Source of the DNA: Silene conica
Lineage: Eukaryota; Streptophyta; Magnoliopsida; Caryophyllales; Caryophyllaceae
Assembly (NCBI GenBank): GCA_029255685.2
Contig: CM055314.2
Span: forward strand, 70,878,815-70,942,814
Direction: 5' to 3'
Length of the DNA: 64,000 nucleotides
Under the pieces are notes generated by a model. That model did no database searches, had not been told where the DNA came from, and saw only the letters and a list, made by a program, of their open reading frames with translations. Below, in pieces: positions 10,441 to 20,459 of this stretch. Every line of letters starts with the position of its first letter. Position 1 is the first letter of the stretch. The position numbers were made by a program, and so were the translations under genes.

Positions 10441-12890
10441 AATATGTGGCTCATGCTGAATATGTGGCTCATGCTGAATATGCGCACACTTATAAGGCCT
10501 GTCAGGATTATTTGCAGCAAAAAACCAAGGTCCAACGGATTGATAAAGGAGATTCTAACTCTGCGTATTTTTATGGTTCATTGAAGAGTAGGAGGGTCCA
10601 CTATGCAGTCACTCAAATAATTGATTAAGATGGCCAACTTCACACAGATGTTGTAGGTATCCAAAACAGTTTTCTGCAATGTTATACTACTTTGCTAGGC
10701 TCCAATTCTCAAAGTTTGAGAGTGAAACAGACTGTTTTAAACCAGGGTCCTAAATGCTCCACTGCACAAGGTTCTTGTCTACTTCAGACAGTCTCTTGTG
10801 AGGAAATTAAAGATGCTTTTTACAGTATTCCAAATGACAAAGCACCTGGTTCGATGGATATACAAGTAAATTCTTTAAGGATACTTGGGACACTGTAGGG
10901 CCAGACAATTGTGGTGCTATACAAGATTTTTTGAGCATGGACAATTACTTAAACAACTCAACACCACTACTATTGCTCTCATACCAAAGTGGTCAGGCCT
11001 ACCAATGTCACTCAATTTAAACTTATAGCCTGTTGCAATACCATTTACAAATGTATCTCAAAAATTCTATGTGCTAGACTTGGGAAGATTTTACCTGATA
11101 TCATTGCACCAATGCAAGGAGGTTTTATTCAGGGGAGGAGTATCATTGAGAATATTCTTATTTGCCAAGATTTGGTCAGACACTATAAAAGGAAAATTTG
11201 CTCCTCAAGATGCCTATTTAAAATGGATATGCAAAAAGCCTATGATACTGTAGAATGAGAATTTTTACATCAAATGCTTATTGGGTTGAATTTCTCTTCA
11301 CACTTCATCCAGTTGATCATGCAATGCGTAACCGCAACAAACTATTCCCTTACTCTGAATGGTGATAACTTTGGGTTCTTTCAAGGGAAAAAAGTGCTCA
11401 GACAAGGGGATCCCCTGTCCCCGCTCCTTTTTACTATTTACATGGAATATCTCACCAGACTGCTACAATATACTACTTTCACTATGGATTTCAAGTTTCA
11501 TCCTATGTGCAAATCTATGAAATTGTCTTGCTTAATGTTTGCTGTTTAGCAAGGGAGATTCAAAGTCCATGTTGATACTTCTTAGAACCTTTGCAACCTT
11601 CTTTCATGCTTCAGGTCTGAAGTTGAGTCTTGGGAAATTCAATGTATACTTTAATGGAGCTGCTGATCATATTAAACTAGACATAATCAATATCTCAGGA
11701 TGCACAGAAGGGCATCTTCCATTTAAGTATCTTGGGGTGTCTATAAAACAAACCCAATTGAACCTAAAAGACTGCCATCCTTTGATAGATAAAATTGTGG
11801 AACGAATTAGAAGGTTGGGTATTAGGAAGCTCTCCTATGCAGGTAGACCAACTCTGGTCAGGTCTGTCTTGTCTTCACTCCACAATTACTGGGCATTTAT
11901 CTTCATATTGCCCAGTACTGTCATGAAATATATTGATGCCATCTGCAGTAATTTTTTGTGGGATGGTACTGCTAAATACATGAGGACACCTTTAGTATCA
12001 TAGGAAAAAATTTGCACACAGTACAAAGAAGGAGGTCTGAATCTGAGAATTTCGACAATTTGGAATACTGCTGAAATAGGGAAACTGGCATGGTGGGTCA
12101 CTAGTAGTCCTAACAAACTGTGGGTGCAGTGGGTGCATCACAACTATCTGAAAAACTCCAGTTAGGATGAATATCAACCTCCTCATGATACCAATTGGTG
12201 TTGGAAGAAAATATGTAAAGTGAAAGACAAGTTGAAAATGGGATACAACGAAGCTGGCTGGTCCAGCAATGGCTCTAACAATTATACTACTGCTAAAGGA
12301 TACTTATGGTTGCGTGGGGAACAAACTGAGGTTGACTGGTGTAGGCTGGTTTGGAGCAGATGGGTTATTCCCAAAAATGGCTTTGTAGCATGGTTGCATC
12401 AACACCAAGTTTTCAATACTCGGGCTGAACTACAGAAGCTGAACATCATTGCAGACGATAAGTGATGCATCTGTGACACTGTCACAGAATCAATTGAGCA
12501 TCTATTTGGCCAGTGTCAGTATAGTTGGAGTATCATCACATGCATTGCTGATGAGTGGTGTGGCTTTAAACCAAATATGACTTTGAATAATCAATGGAGG
12601 ACGAGACTAAGAGGCACCAAATTGCAAAGAGTCATAAAAAATAGTGCCATAAATGCAATCATATATCACATATGGAAGCAGAGAAATAGGAGCAGGAATG
12701 AGCAAAGTATTCTAAGACCTATGATTGTAATCAATAATATAAAAGCTGAGTTGAGTAGTTTTTCGTAGCAGGATCCATGATAGTTTACAGGCCAAGGACC
12801 GAGCTTACATTAGCTCCCTTGGCTAGTCCCTTGTGATTGCCTCTTTCGTTTGATATATACATACTTACCTTTTACCAAAAAATAATATTA
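10441..12890 (+). mobile_element. 5'-truncated L1-type LINE
   Basis: The plus strand carries the C-terminal part of a plant LINE ORF2 (reverse transcriptase, then a zf-RVT-like domain). It is followed by a short 3' untranslated tail ending in an A-rich stretch near 12880 (TTACCAAAAAATAA). ORF1 and the endonuclease are absent, as in ordinary 5'-truncated LINE insertions. The left end has a short direct repeat (GTGGCTCATGCTGAATAT twice at 10446-10481). No clear target duplication was found. Confidence 0.85.
10446..12768 (+). pseudogene. LINE ORF2 remnant: reverse transcriptase plus zf-RVT region
   Basis: ORF2p would nick DNA and reverse-transcribe LINE RNA at the target. Pieces in order: 10446-10626 (RIDKGDSNSAYFYGSLK), 10692-10898 (DAFYSIPNDKAPGSM), 10989-11258 (FKLIACCNTIYKCISKIL, GGFIQGRSI, FKMDMQKAYDTVE), 11274-11549 (LRQGDPLSPLLF), 11538-12003 (GLKLSLGKFNV, LPFKYLGVSI, YAGRPTLVRSVLSSLHNYW, FLWDG) and 12220-12768 (zf-RVT-like: WSRWVIPKNGFVAWLHQHQ, then cysteines and ESIEHLFGQC). 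It is disrupted by several stops and frameshifts. At 11533-11552 the frame breaks exactly where FADD is expected, so the catalytic aspartates are lost. Confidence 0.85.
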
Positions 12891-12976
12891 GCAGATAAAT
12901 ACTTGCAATGAACAATTCAATGTAAAAGTTAAAGAGCAAAGATGAAGTTATTAATTTATACAAGTGTATAATCCAT

Positions 12977-13201
12977 CTACCAGAATTTGATTAAACCAAC
13001 CCAACCATAAGCCGCGACCTTGTTGGTTTCCAAGGGATGCCACTCGCAACTAACGCAAACACCTTCTTGACACTTCTTATACCGCGACACTTTACCAGTC
13101 TTCCAATCCCAATACCACATTTTCCCGTCACCGTTCCCCGACATAACAGACCGTCCATCCGGCTAAAAATTAACCTGACAAGCATAGCATTTTGGTAAAA
13201 A
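12977..13201 (-). pseudogene. Fragment resembling Prp17/CDC40 WD40 C terminus
   Basis: Read on the minus strand in one frame, this 75-codon stretch gives CYACQVNF, a TAG stop, then [54 protein letters not shown] and VGLIKFW before another TAG. The GH/WD-type spacing and the ACQVNFSPDG, GKxWxWDWKT and CEWHPLExxKV wording fit the last WD40 blades of pre-mRNA splicing factor Prp17 (CDC40). That factor acts in the second splicing step. Only about two blades are present, with one internal stop and no detectable start, so it is a pseudogene fragment. No intron is visible in the stretch, which could mean a retrocopy or simply one exon. Identification is from memory of the family, not from a search. 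Confidence 0.65.
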
Positions 13202-13614
13202 CATACCGAATTCATAAATGTGAGGTGTAGATTAAAATAATTACCAATTTAAATATGCTCTATGATTAGTGACTAAGTTTAACAAACGTAAAAAATTACC
13301 GAATTCTTAAATGTGAGGTGTGAATTTCTTATTCAGCAAAGAGGTTGGTTATATACAACACGACCTTGATCTTAGTCTTATTAATTAGTTAACTAGATAT
13401 ATACATTACCTAAAGTTACATGAATATTATTCTAAATATAAAATAGATATGTTAAGAATATCACAATAATATCAAGGATATGATATTATTCTATTACATA
13501 TTTTTGGGCAAGCGTCACGTAAATCCGGTGTAGGAATAGTGTAACTCAATAACGAAACTAGGATGGAATACAAACAACAAGCGTATGTAAGAGCAAATAA
13601 TATGATACCACAAT
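13202..13614. other. Non-coding spacer with short direct repeat
   Basis: ACCGAATTCATAAATGTGAG (about 13206) recurs as ACCGAATTCTTAAATGTGAG (about 13299). Nothing else was recognised. Confidence 0.5.
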
Positions 13615-14219
13615 TGTTGGGGTAAGAGGTCGATCCAAAGTTTAAGAGTAGTATATTGTCCCACATAGGAAGAATAGTGGGGGAATTACTAGTTTAAATA
13701 TGAGAGCACTTTATCTAGTATTAAGTAGACTATGGAGGAAAGACTATGGTCTTTCCTCGTGCGCGCTGCCGTTCGGCTCGTCTCGTGACACGTGCGTGGT
13801 GTGGTGGGGCCCGTTTTACTACTAGTCCGAACTTTTGCACCAGATACTTTCTAGTTGTTACAATATAACTGTTGGACATTATTACGAAATAATATTTAGA
13901 TTTATTACCATTGATTACTGGTTTTATGGCCATTAATCTCTATATCTTTTGGCATCCAAGGTGACTGTTGGAGCCTTCATACAGCCCTTGCATACTTCAC
14001 AATACATTCGAAAAATATACAAAGAAACGTTCCCTACACAATTCTTCTGTTCTATATTTCCGAGAACAGTTTCCACTTCTGCCTTTACTGCGCAGCGTTA
14101 GAATCGGTGACCAAGGAACCCAAGGAGCACCTATGTGGGGGTCTAACTGGTTTAGGGCAGTGTCTTACATGGCCTTTCGATTAAGTTTATTTCTAATCAG
14201 TTTAGTTCTTATTCTTTCA
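13615..14219 (+). repeat. 5' LTR of short copia element
   Basis: It starts TGTTGGGGTAAGAGG and ends TTCTTTCA (605 bp). It contains TTATCTAGTATTAAGTAGAC and GGTGACCAAGGAACCCAAGG blocks shared with the 3' copy. Confidence 0.88.
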
Positions 14220-14284
14220 ATCTAAACCAGTTATAGAACTTTCCGATCTTTGTCATACATTGTTGTTTTCGTATTCTATTAATA

Positions 14285-14825
14285 ATGTCAAACCCATCTT
14301 CTAATTCTGACGATTCCAATGTTAACCGAGAAATTGTCACAACTAATCCAAATAATTTTGTTAACCATTTCAATATTCAACACAAAATTGTTCCCGATCT
14401 TTCAAAAATGGAACTCTTTGATGGAAAAAGTTATAGGAGATGGTCAGAAAAAATGTTGTTCTACAATCCGCTGAAGAGTCTAGTTCGTCAAAAACTGTTA
14501 AACCCGACAACAAAATTGCAAAAGATTACAGAACTGTATCTCATGTTACACTATATGGTTGATAGTTTTTTTGATATCTATTGCAAAACTAAGACTGCAA
14601 AGGGAATTTGGGACGCCTTGGAAACTAAATACGGGTCTGATGATTTTGGTACTAAGAAATATGCTGTCTCTAGATGGTTAGAATTTCAGATTGTTGACGG
14701 GAAACCAATTATGGATCAAATACATGAGCGAATATATGGTTTCCGAAATTCTTGGTGAAGGGATGGTGTTATGTGAGTATATGGTGGCTAATGCTCTTAT
14801 TGATGTGGGCTATTCTTTAATGCAA
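14285..14825 (+). pseudogene. copia gag N-terminal remnant (UBN2-type)
   Basis: The frame 14285-14758 encodes MSNPSSNSDDSNVN, then the copia gag core: PDLSKMELFDGKSYRRWSEK, TAKGIWDALETKYGSDD and SRWLEFQIVDGKPIMDQIHE. Just before its stop the frame slips. Another frame from about 14728 continues the expected protein (YMVSEILGEGMVLCEYMVAN) until a stop near 14828. So there is one frameshift, then a deletion of the rest of gag and all of pol up to the 3' LTR. Gag would form the particle shell. Confidence 0.8.
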
Positions 14826-14989
14826 TCATGAGACAGAGTTTTATGGGGCCTTATGTTACTCGAGGGAATTGTTCTCATTTCTTGCTATCGTCAGGGTCAA
14901 GACTATGTTCACCTGATTATAATTACTTTTCCTTTTCCTTTTTTCCTTCTTTTTCTTTTGTTGTCTTAAGTTTGGATCAAGTGCGGGAT

Positions 14990-15625
14990 TGTAGGAGTAA
15001 GAGGTTGCTCCAAAACTTAGGAAAAGTATATTGTCACACATAGGAAAAATAGTGGGGAATTACTAGTTTATATATGAAAGCACTTTATCTAGTATTAACT
15101 AGACTATGGAGGAAAGACTATGGTCTTCCATCGCGCGCTGCCTTCCGGCTCGTCTCGTGACACATGCGCGGTGTGGTGGGACCCGTTTTGCTACTTGTCT
15201 GAACTTTTGCATCAGATACTTTCTAGCTGTTACAATATAGCTGTTGGACATTATTACGAAATAATATTCAGATTTATTACCATTGATTACTGGTTTTATG
15301 GCCATTAATCTCCATATGTTTTGGCATCCAAGGTGACTGTTGGAGCCTTCCTTACACTATATAAACAGCCCTTGCATACTTCACAATACATATGAAAAAT
15401 ATACACGGAAACATTCCCTACACAATACTTCTCTTCTATATTTCTGAGAACAGTTTCCACTTCTGCCTTTGCTGTGCAACGAAGTGTGCAGGAGGCGTTA
15501 ACCCTGGAATCGGTCACCAAGGAACCCAAGGAGCACCTGTGTAGGGGTCTAACTGATTTAGGATAGTGTCTTATACCGCGTCTCGATTAAGGTTATTTCT
15601 GATCAGTTTAGTTCTCATTCTTTCA
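14990..15625 (+). repeat. 3' LTR of short copia element
   Basis: It starts TGTAGGAGTAAGAGG and ends CATTCTTTCA (636 bp). It is preceded by a purine-rich GTGCGGGAT (14981-14989) in the polypurine-tract position. It is longer than the 5' LTR because of small insertions such as TTACACTATATAAACAGC near 15350. Confidence 0.88.
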
Positions 15626-15630
15626 ACAAT

Positions 15631-18175
15631 TTATCACGTGGAAACCATTCTCAACGAAGGGAAAAAAAACCATGGCTCTCACGGCAAATTAATTCACTAA
15701 TAAGATATAACAAAGTTCCTAAAGTACAATCACACACATACACACAAACTAGTATTGTCATTTTCTCTCAAACTTTGTCTCACTCTTATTATATCTAATG
15801 AATGTTGAGCACTCTATTTTCACTCCTCACGAACAATACGTATTCTCACCAAATTATATTAATTTTTTTCTCTTATTTTTGTGTGTATCTCCTACGCTAT
15901 TACCACCAAGCTATTTATACTACACTAATCTCAAAACCTCCAACAAGTTATTGATTGTTCCAATTAAAACATTGTCATAACTTATGGTGCATTGTATGTT
16001 TTATCTTGTAAAACATAATTCATCTACACATTTACAATTCAAACATACACACTTTATTTCAACATTTAGTATTAGGATTTTTTGGGTGATTTATCCAACA
16101 CATATTCATAAGTATATTTTATTCTCCATTTTTCTAAGTTGTGAAAAAATGAGTTGTAATTTTCAGATTTATTAGAGAGTGGTTTAGGGGTACGGGGTTG
16201 TAATAATGGAGTCGCACGTTCGGGTTGGTCGTGGGTATTTTCTTTGAAATCGGGTTTGGTTTTAAGGAAATAATAATAAGAGAGAGCATGAATGTCTACA
16301 CCTTTAAAGAGTTGGTGGAACCCCAATAAAAACTATTGCGTCCACGTTTTTCTTTGCTTGATTTTGTCGTTCCTTTTAACGTTTTTATTTTCACGCATAC
16401 AATCAATAACACAACATAGTTCTTACTGTTTAAACAACCATCTGAACAGTTTGATTCGCCCGCGTACTAATTCAGAATTGTTTCATCAACGTGCTTTTCG
16501 TTGAATTTTATAAGGCTACTTAATTCACCACTTCCTTCTATTAAGTACCGGATCGATAAACTCAACAAGAAAAACTAGGAAATATTGTGTGTATGTTGTA
16601 TAATTGGTAGTGAGTATATATTTTTGATTATGGGATTATATTAATTTTGGAATATTTTTTTGTTTACATATTTGTTGACGCTTTCATTTCTCCAAATCGT
16701 GTAAGTTTACATTTATGATTAATGATTGGATTTGTTAATTTTTTTTAAATTATGCCGAAGTTACTCATTATTTTTGAGAAAATGAGATAGCGTCACTGGG
16801 TGATACCAAATTTCGGCATCACCGATGACATTTTAGTAATTTATTGATATTTTAGTCATTTTTTTAACCTTAATAATTATAGATAAATGAGGAAATATTT
16901 GGAAAATACGCTTATGTATCCCGTTTTAAATAACCTTTGGTTCAACCTATTTCGATTCACTTCGTCTCCAACTGCTCACCGCCATGTTTTCTTCAACAAC
17001 CATCCATATACGCTCAAACAGAAATAAAAGAATTTCTTCTGAATTGCAAATCAACGTATTGAAGATGATTCAACCATTAGCCACAATCAATAAAAAATTT
17101 TGATGTTCATGTAGTTAATGGAATATAGATGTGTGAGATAATGAATAATTTGACACAAAATCCTAGAATAAAGACAATGAAACAAATCCATTTATATTGG
17201 ATAAACAATATTTTACCATTGTTTTATACGAGAATTTGTTGACAATAAGTATGTGTGACTAAATTACAATTTTCAATATTCAAAATATGTAAAGTTGAAG
17301 AATTAAGATGGCGCAACGTCACCGAGTGACGCCCTATGACTTCCATATTTTGTTTTCTAAACTACCCGGGGCCTGGGCCCATGTTGGCCTCTTAATAGCT
17401 ACGTCATTGCACCACTGAAGCACCGTACAATACCGTAGGCCCTCCATCGACCACCGCAACACCACCATTTCTTTTTTCTCTTTTCGAATTTCCTTGGTGT
17501 TTATTCTCAAGTAAGTAGCAATATTATTTTTTTAATTAGTTAACCGCATTAACTTTATATAAATTGATTTTAATTGTTTGTTATATTGATTCTGGTTGAT
17601 AATTGTGTATTTGTAAAATTACAACCCTATTGTTTTTGTATTATGTTTGATCTTGTATGGTTTTTAGCCTTTTCTTTTGGTTTTTGTCGTTTGTTGGTAA
17701 ACTGTGAGCTTTTTATATATTGATGAAGCATGATATGCATATTTATTAGTTTCATTGTTTGATACTTTGTGCATACATTGTTCATTTGCAGCCATTCTTG
17801 AATATATTTAAATAATCGTCTGGTATACCGAGAATGCTCAATTAAATGCGGTCCTGAGTCTCGCATCTATTAATACTACACAATCCAATATTATTATTCA
17901 ATTTCTCTCTTGTGTTTAGTGTTTCATTTATATTTAGCCAACAAACAATTACATGCTTAATTAGGGAGACGTCAACAATTGTCCTAAACATGAGCATACC
18001 TCTGAATGTTATCCTGGCCAGGGGTAACCAAACCCAATGGAATCAATATGATGAATCTAATAATTCCAGTCCTTGCCTTTCAAATCAGTATGAACAATCT
18101 ATAAGACCCACAACCAATATGCTTTTGACTTTCCAACTATTGCCACATTCCACACCCCACACCCCTGCTTCTTTT
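15631..18175. other. Gene-poor spacer of unknown origin
   Basis: No recognisable protein. Short frames at 15798, 15984, 16072, 16292 and 17912 resemble nothing I know. Two imperfect palindromes, GTCACTGGGTGAT (near 16794) and GTCACCGAGTGAC (near 17312), stand out. The stretch 17380-17530 (pyrimidine-rich TTCTTTTTTCTCTTTTCG followed by CAAGTAAGTAGC) could be a decayed leader exon with a splice donor, but nothing downstream supports a gene. Confidence 0.4.
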
Positions 18176-18754
18176 TGTTTTGGTAAAAAAATACCGAGGT
18201 AGAATATAAGATTTTGTGGATAAAAGTGACCAAATTGGAATCAAAGAATGACAAATGAATACGAAAAATTTAGAAAAAACGGATGACACAAGAGATTTTG
18301 GTGACGCAGACAAACGCGTTGAGGGAAACAACCACGGGGGGAGACAGAATCACACCAAGTACTTTACTATAATGATACGGAGGATTACAATGAATAGCGT
18401 AAGTTTGAATGTAAATTTGCTTTGGAAATAAATGTATTGTATGCTATAATAATTTCTCATCCCCTTTTGGCACGCTCTTCCTCACTATTTATGCTGATTC
18501 TGCCTCTGCCTTTCTAAACGTCGGAGCTCCCCTGGTCTTGTGGAGTTGGTTCCACCTTTGTAGGAGGTTGCTTTACTAGGTTTCTGCCGAGTCTTTGTGT
18601 TGTTATATGAGTCTTGTTCCTTATAATCCAACGCTCCTTATTCCCCGATCTAATGGCCCTTGCTCTACCACGTCATTACTCCTCTTTTGTACATATTCTC
18701 TAATTATTTCATGTCACATGTTATGCGGGAGAAATGTGTAATTTTTCCTCAACA
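18176..18754 (-). repeat. 3' LTR of Tat element 3
   Basis: On the minus strand it starts TGTTGAGGAAAAATTAC (18754) and ends CAAAAACA-like at about 18176. It resembles the LTR at 8256-8657 in several blocks (TTTTGGTGACGCAG, CCACGGGGGGAGACAGAATC). It lies beside a purine tract, not a PBS, which makes it the 3' copy. Confidence 0.75.
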
Positions 18755-18768
18755 ATTGCCCCTAAGTT
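18755..18768 (-). other. Polypurine tract of Tat element 3
   Basis: Plus ATTGCCCCTAAGTT (minus AACTTAGGGGCAAT) directly abuts the LTR. This is the place where plus-strand DNA synthesis would start. Confidence 0.65.
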
Positions 18769-18805
18769 CCCGAGTAAGTACACTTGTGCAAAAATTTCTA
18801 AGATA

Positions 18806-19035
18806 CGAGGTCACCTTTTCACGGTCCGGGTCACCTTTTCCAGGACAACGTCAGAAATCACATAGCTAGTCGTGCCTCCTCTTTTTTTCGTTTGAACGTA
18901 GGTCACCTTTTCCAGGTGGCTCCGTATGTCTCCGTATGTTTGGCGAACTTTGCTTCCTCTCCCTGCCATGAATAGGACTCTTGGTAGCAATATTGGATTG
19001 TAGGACGTAGGTCACCTTTTCACGGTCCGGTCCTT
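18806..19035. repeat. GGTCACCTTTTC repeats between PPT and antisense ORF
   Basis: GGTCACCTTTTC occurs four times (near 18810, 18829, 18901 and 19011). Two copies are followed by ACGGTCCGG and two by CAGG. It lies upstream of the plus-strand antisense ORF and could be part of its promoter. Function unknown. Confidence 0.6.
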
Positions 19036-19985
19036 GGGTCGTGGTCAGGTTACTGTGAGGGTCCTGGAGCACGAAGAGCACTATATTGCCTTTCCCCCAA
19101 AACCCACTGACGTTGAATAGTTTCGGTGGTTTATTTTTGTAAACGTTAAATCTCTGCCTCCTCTTAAGAATTATATTTTTACCGAGTGTCGCTCCACCAT
19201 AGGTACTGGTTACTCTTGTAATGGTATTTTCTCCTGCTTTCTAACGTTTCTTACTTGGCTTTTCGTGCAGGTTTGCACCCGTTTGCTCAGGGTCCTGATG
19301 AGGTTGCATCCCGCACTAAGTTGTTTAGGACACCTGTTGAGTCTCGTCTTTTCTATCATGTGTTGGGTCTTGCTACCGATAACGAAGCCATGTCATATGG
19401 AAAACTTTGATCTGGTGCTTTGTCTCTGGAATGATAGTGATTGTGTTGACATTTTGTTCACGAATTTTCTTTTGTGGTGCCAAAATCCGTCAGTCCTAAG
19501 GTCAATCTTTCTTAGATTCTGGAGTAGCGCAAGAAGATGGCGGTGAGTGTCGCTGTCAGGGTCTCAACCAAGAGGAGGGCTATGAGGGCTGAGATGTCCG
19601 CGGAGTCCGTATGTGGCTTTGCAAAAAGGGCGGTGGTAAATCCGGAGACTCCTGTAGAGGTTAATCATTTGGCCACTGTGCCCCAGCTTCATCGAGAATC
19701 TCCTAGGCGTACTCCCGTTAAAGCTAGCTCGACTGCTGCTTCTTCCGCTCCTCGCCACTTCGCTGCTTTGGGCTTGTCTCTACTGTGGCGACCGTTGGAT
19801 CAACCCCTGGTGCTGCTACGACTCCGGAAGTCCTGATTAGGTTGGCAGAGGAGTTTGTAACCTCCAAATCCTTGGGGTCCTGGCCTTTCCTGCAGGGATT
19901 ACGGGTCTCAGGCTCCCAAGATATCATGGCCACAAGGCCCCTAAAGGAGGTGGCTGACTTGGGTATCGAGAGTGCTTATTATGAG

Positions 19986-20080
19986 GTATATTTGTGTTTC
20001 TAGCGTTTTAGGTTTTGATGCTTGTTTTTCGTATGTATATGGCTTAGTGTTGACTTCTTTTGTATCCTCGGACCTTGTAG
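19986..20080 (+). other. Candidate intron in antisense ORF
   Basis: GTATAT at the 5' end, TTGTAG at the 3' end, 95 bp, T-rich. Joining its flanks gives an open reading frame SAYYE-ACFFFRDQALQQ. Support is from frame logic only. Confidence 0.5.
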
Positions 20081-20459
20081 GCATGTTTCTTTTTTCGGGA
20101 CCAGGCCCTCCAACAGGAGGATAAATCGACGGTCGGGGAGGTTGGGGGGGGGGGGGGTGAAAGAGCTCTCTGGGCTGTTGGGTCAGGAGAAGGAGGGTAA
20201 GATCAAGCTTTTTATGGAGTTGGAGAAGGCTCGGAACTCCTTAACGGGCATGCATGGGCATATAAAAGAGATGTACGAGCAGGCGGAATATTCTGAGGAC
20301 CAAATGGCTCAGGCGCTGAAGGTTAACGAGTCTTTGGCGAAGGAGGTTGATGAGCTGAGGAAGAAGAAGCTCAAACTGACTAGCACCCTCACAGATTCAG
20401 CCATTTGTGCCTATAGGGAGACAAAGATCAATTATATCGAGGAGTTCTTAGAGGGCAAG

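Larger units (their letters stand above)
13615..15625 (+). mobile_element. Short Ty1/copia element with gag remnant only; ACAAT target duplication
   Basis: Two related LTRs (13615-14219 and 14990-15625) flank a 770-bp interior. ACAAT occurs directly outside both ends (13610-13614 and 15626-15630). The interior holds part of a copia gag on the plus strand and nothing of protease, integrase, RT or RNase H. Total length is 2011 bp, so it is a deletion derivative that would need helper proteins to move. The LTRs differ by indels and many substitutions, so the insertion is not recent. Confidence 0.9.

Noticed and set aside
17912..18202. 96-codon frame ending at the Tat LTR border
   Set aside because: No recognisable domain, no supportable start, and it runs into the LTR. 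It could be a remnant exon but there is no support.
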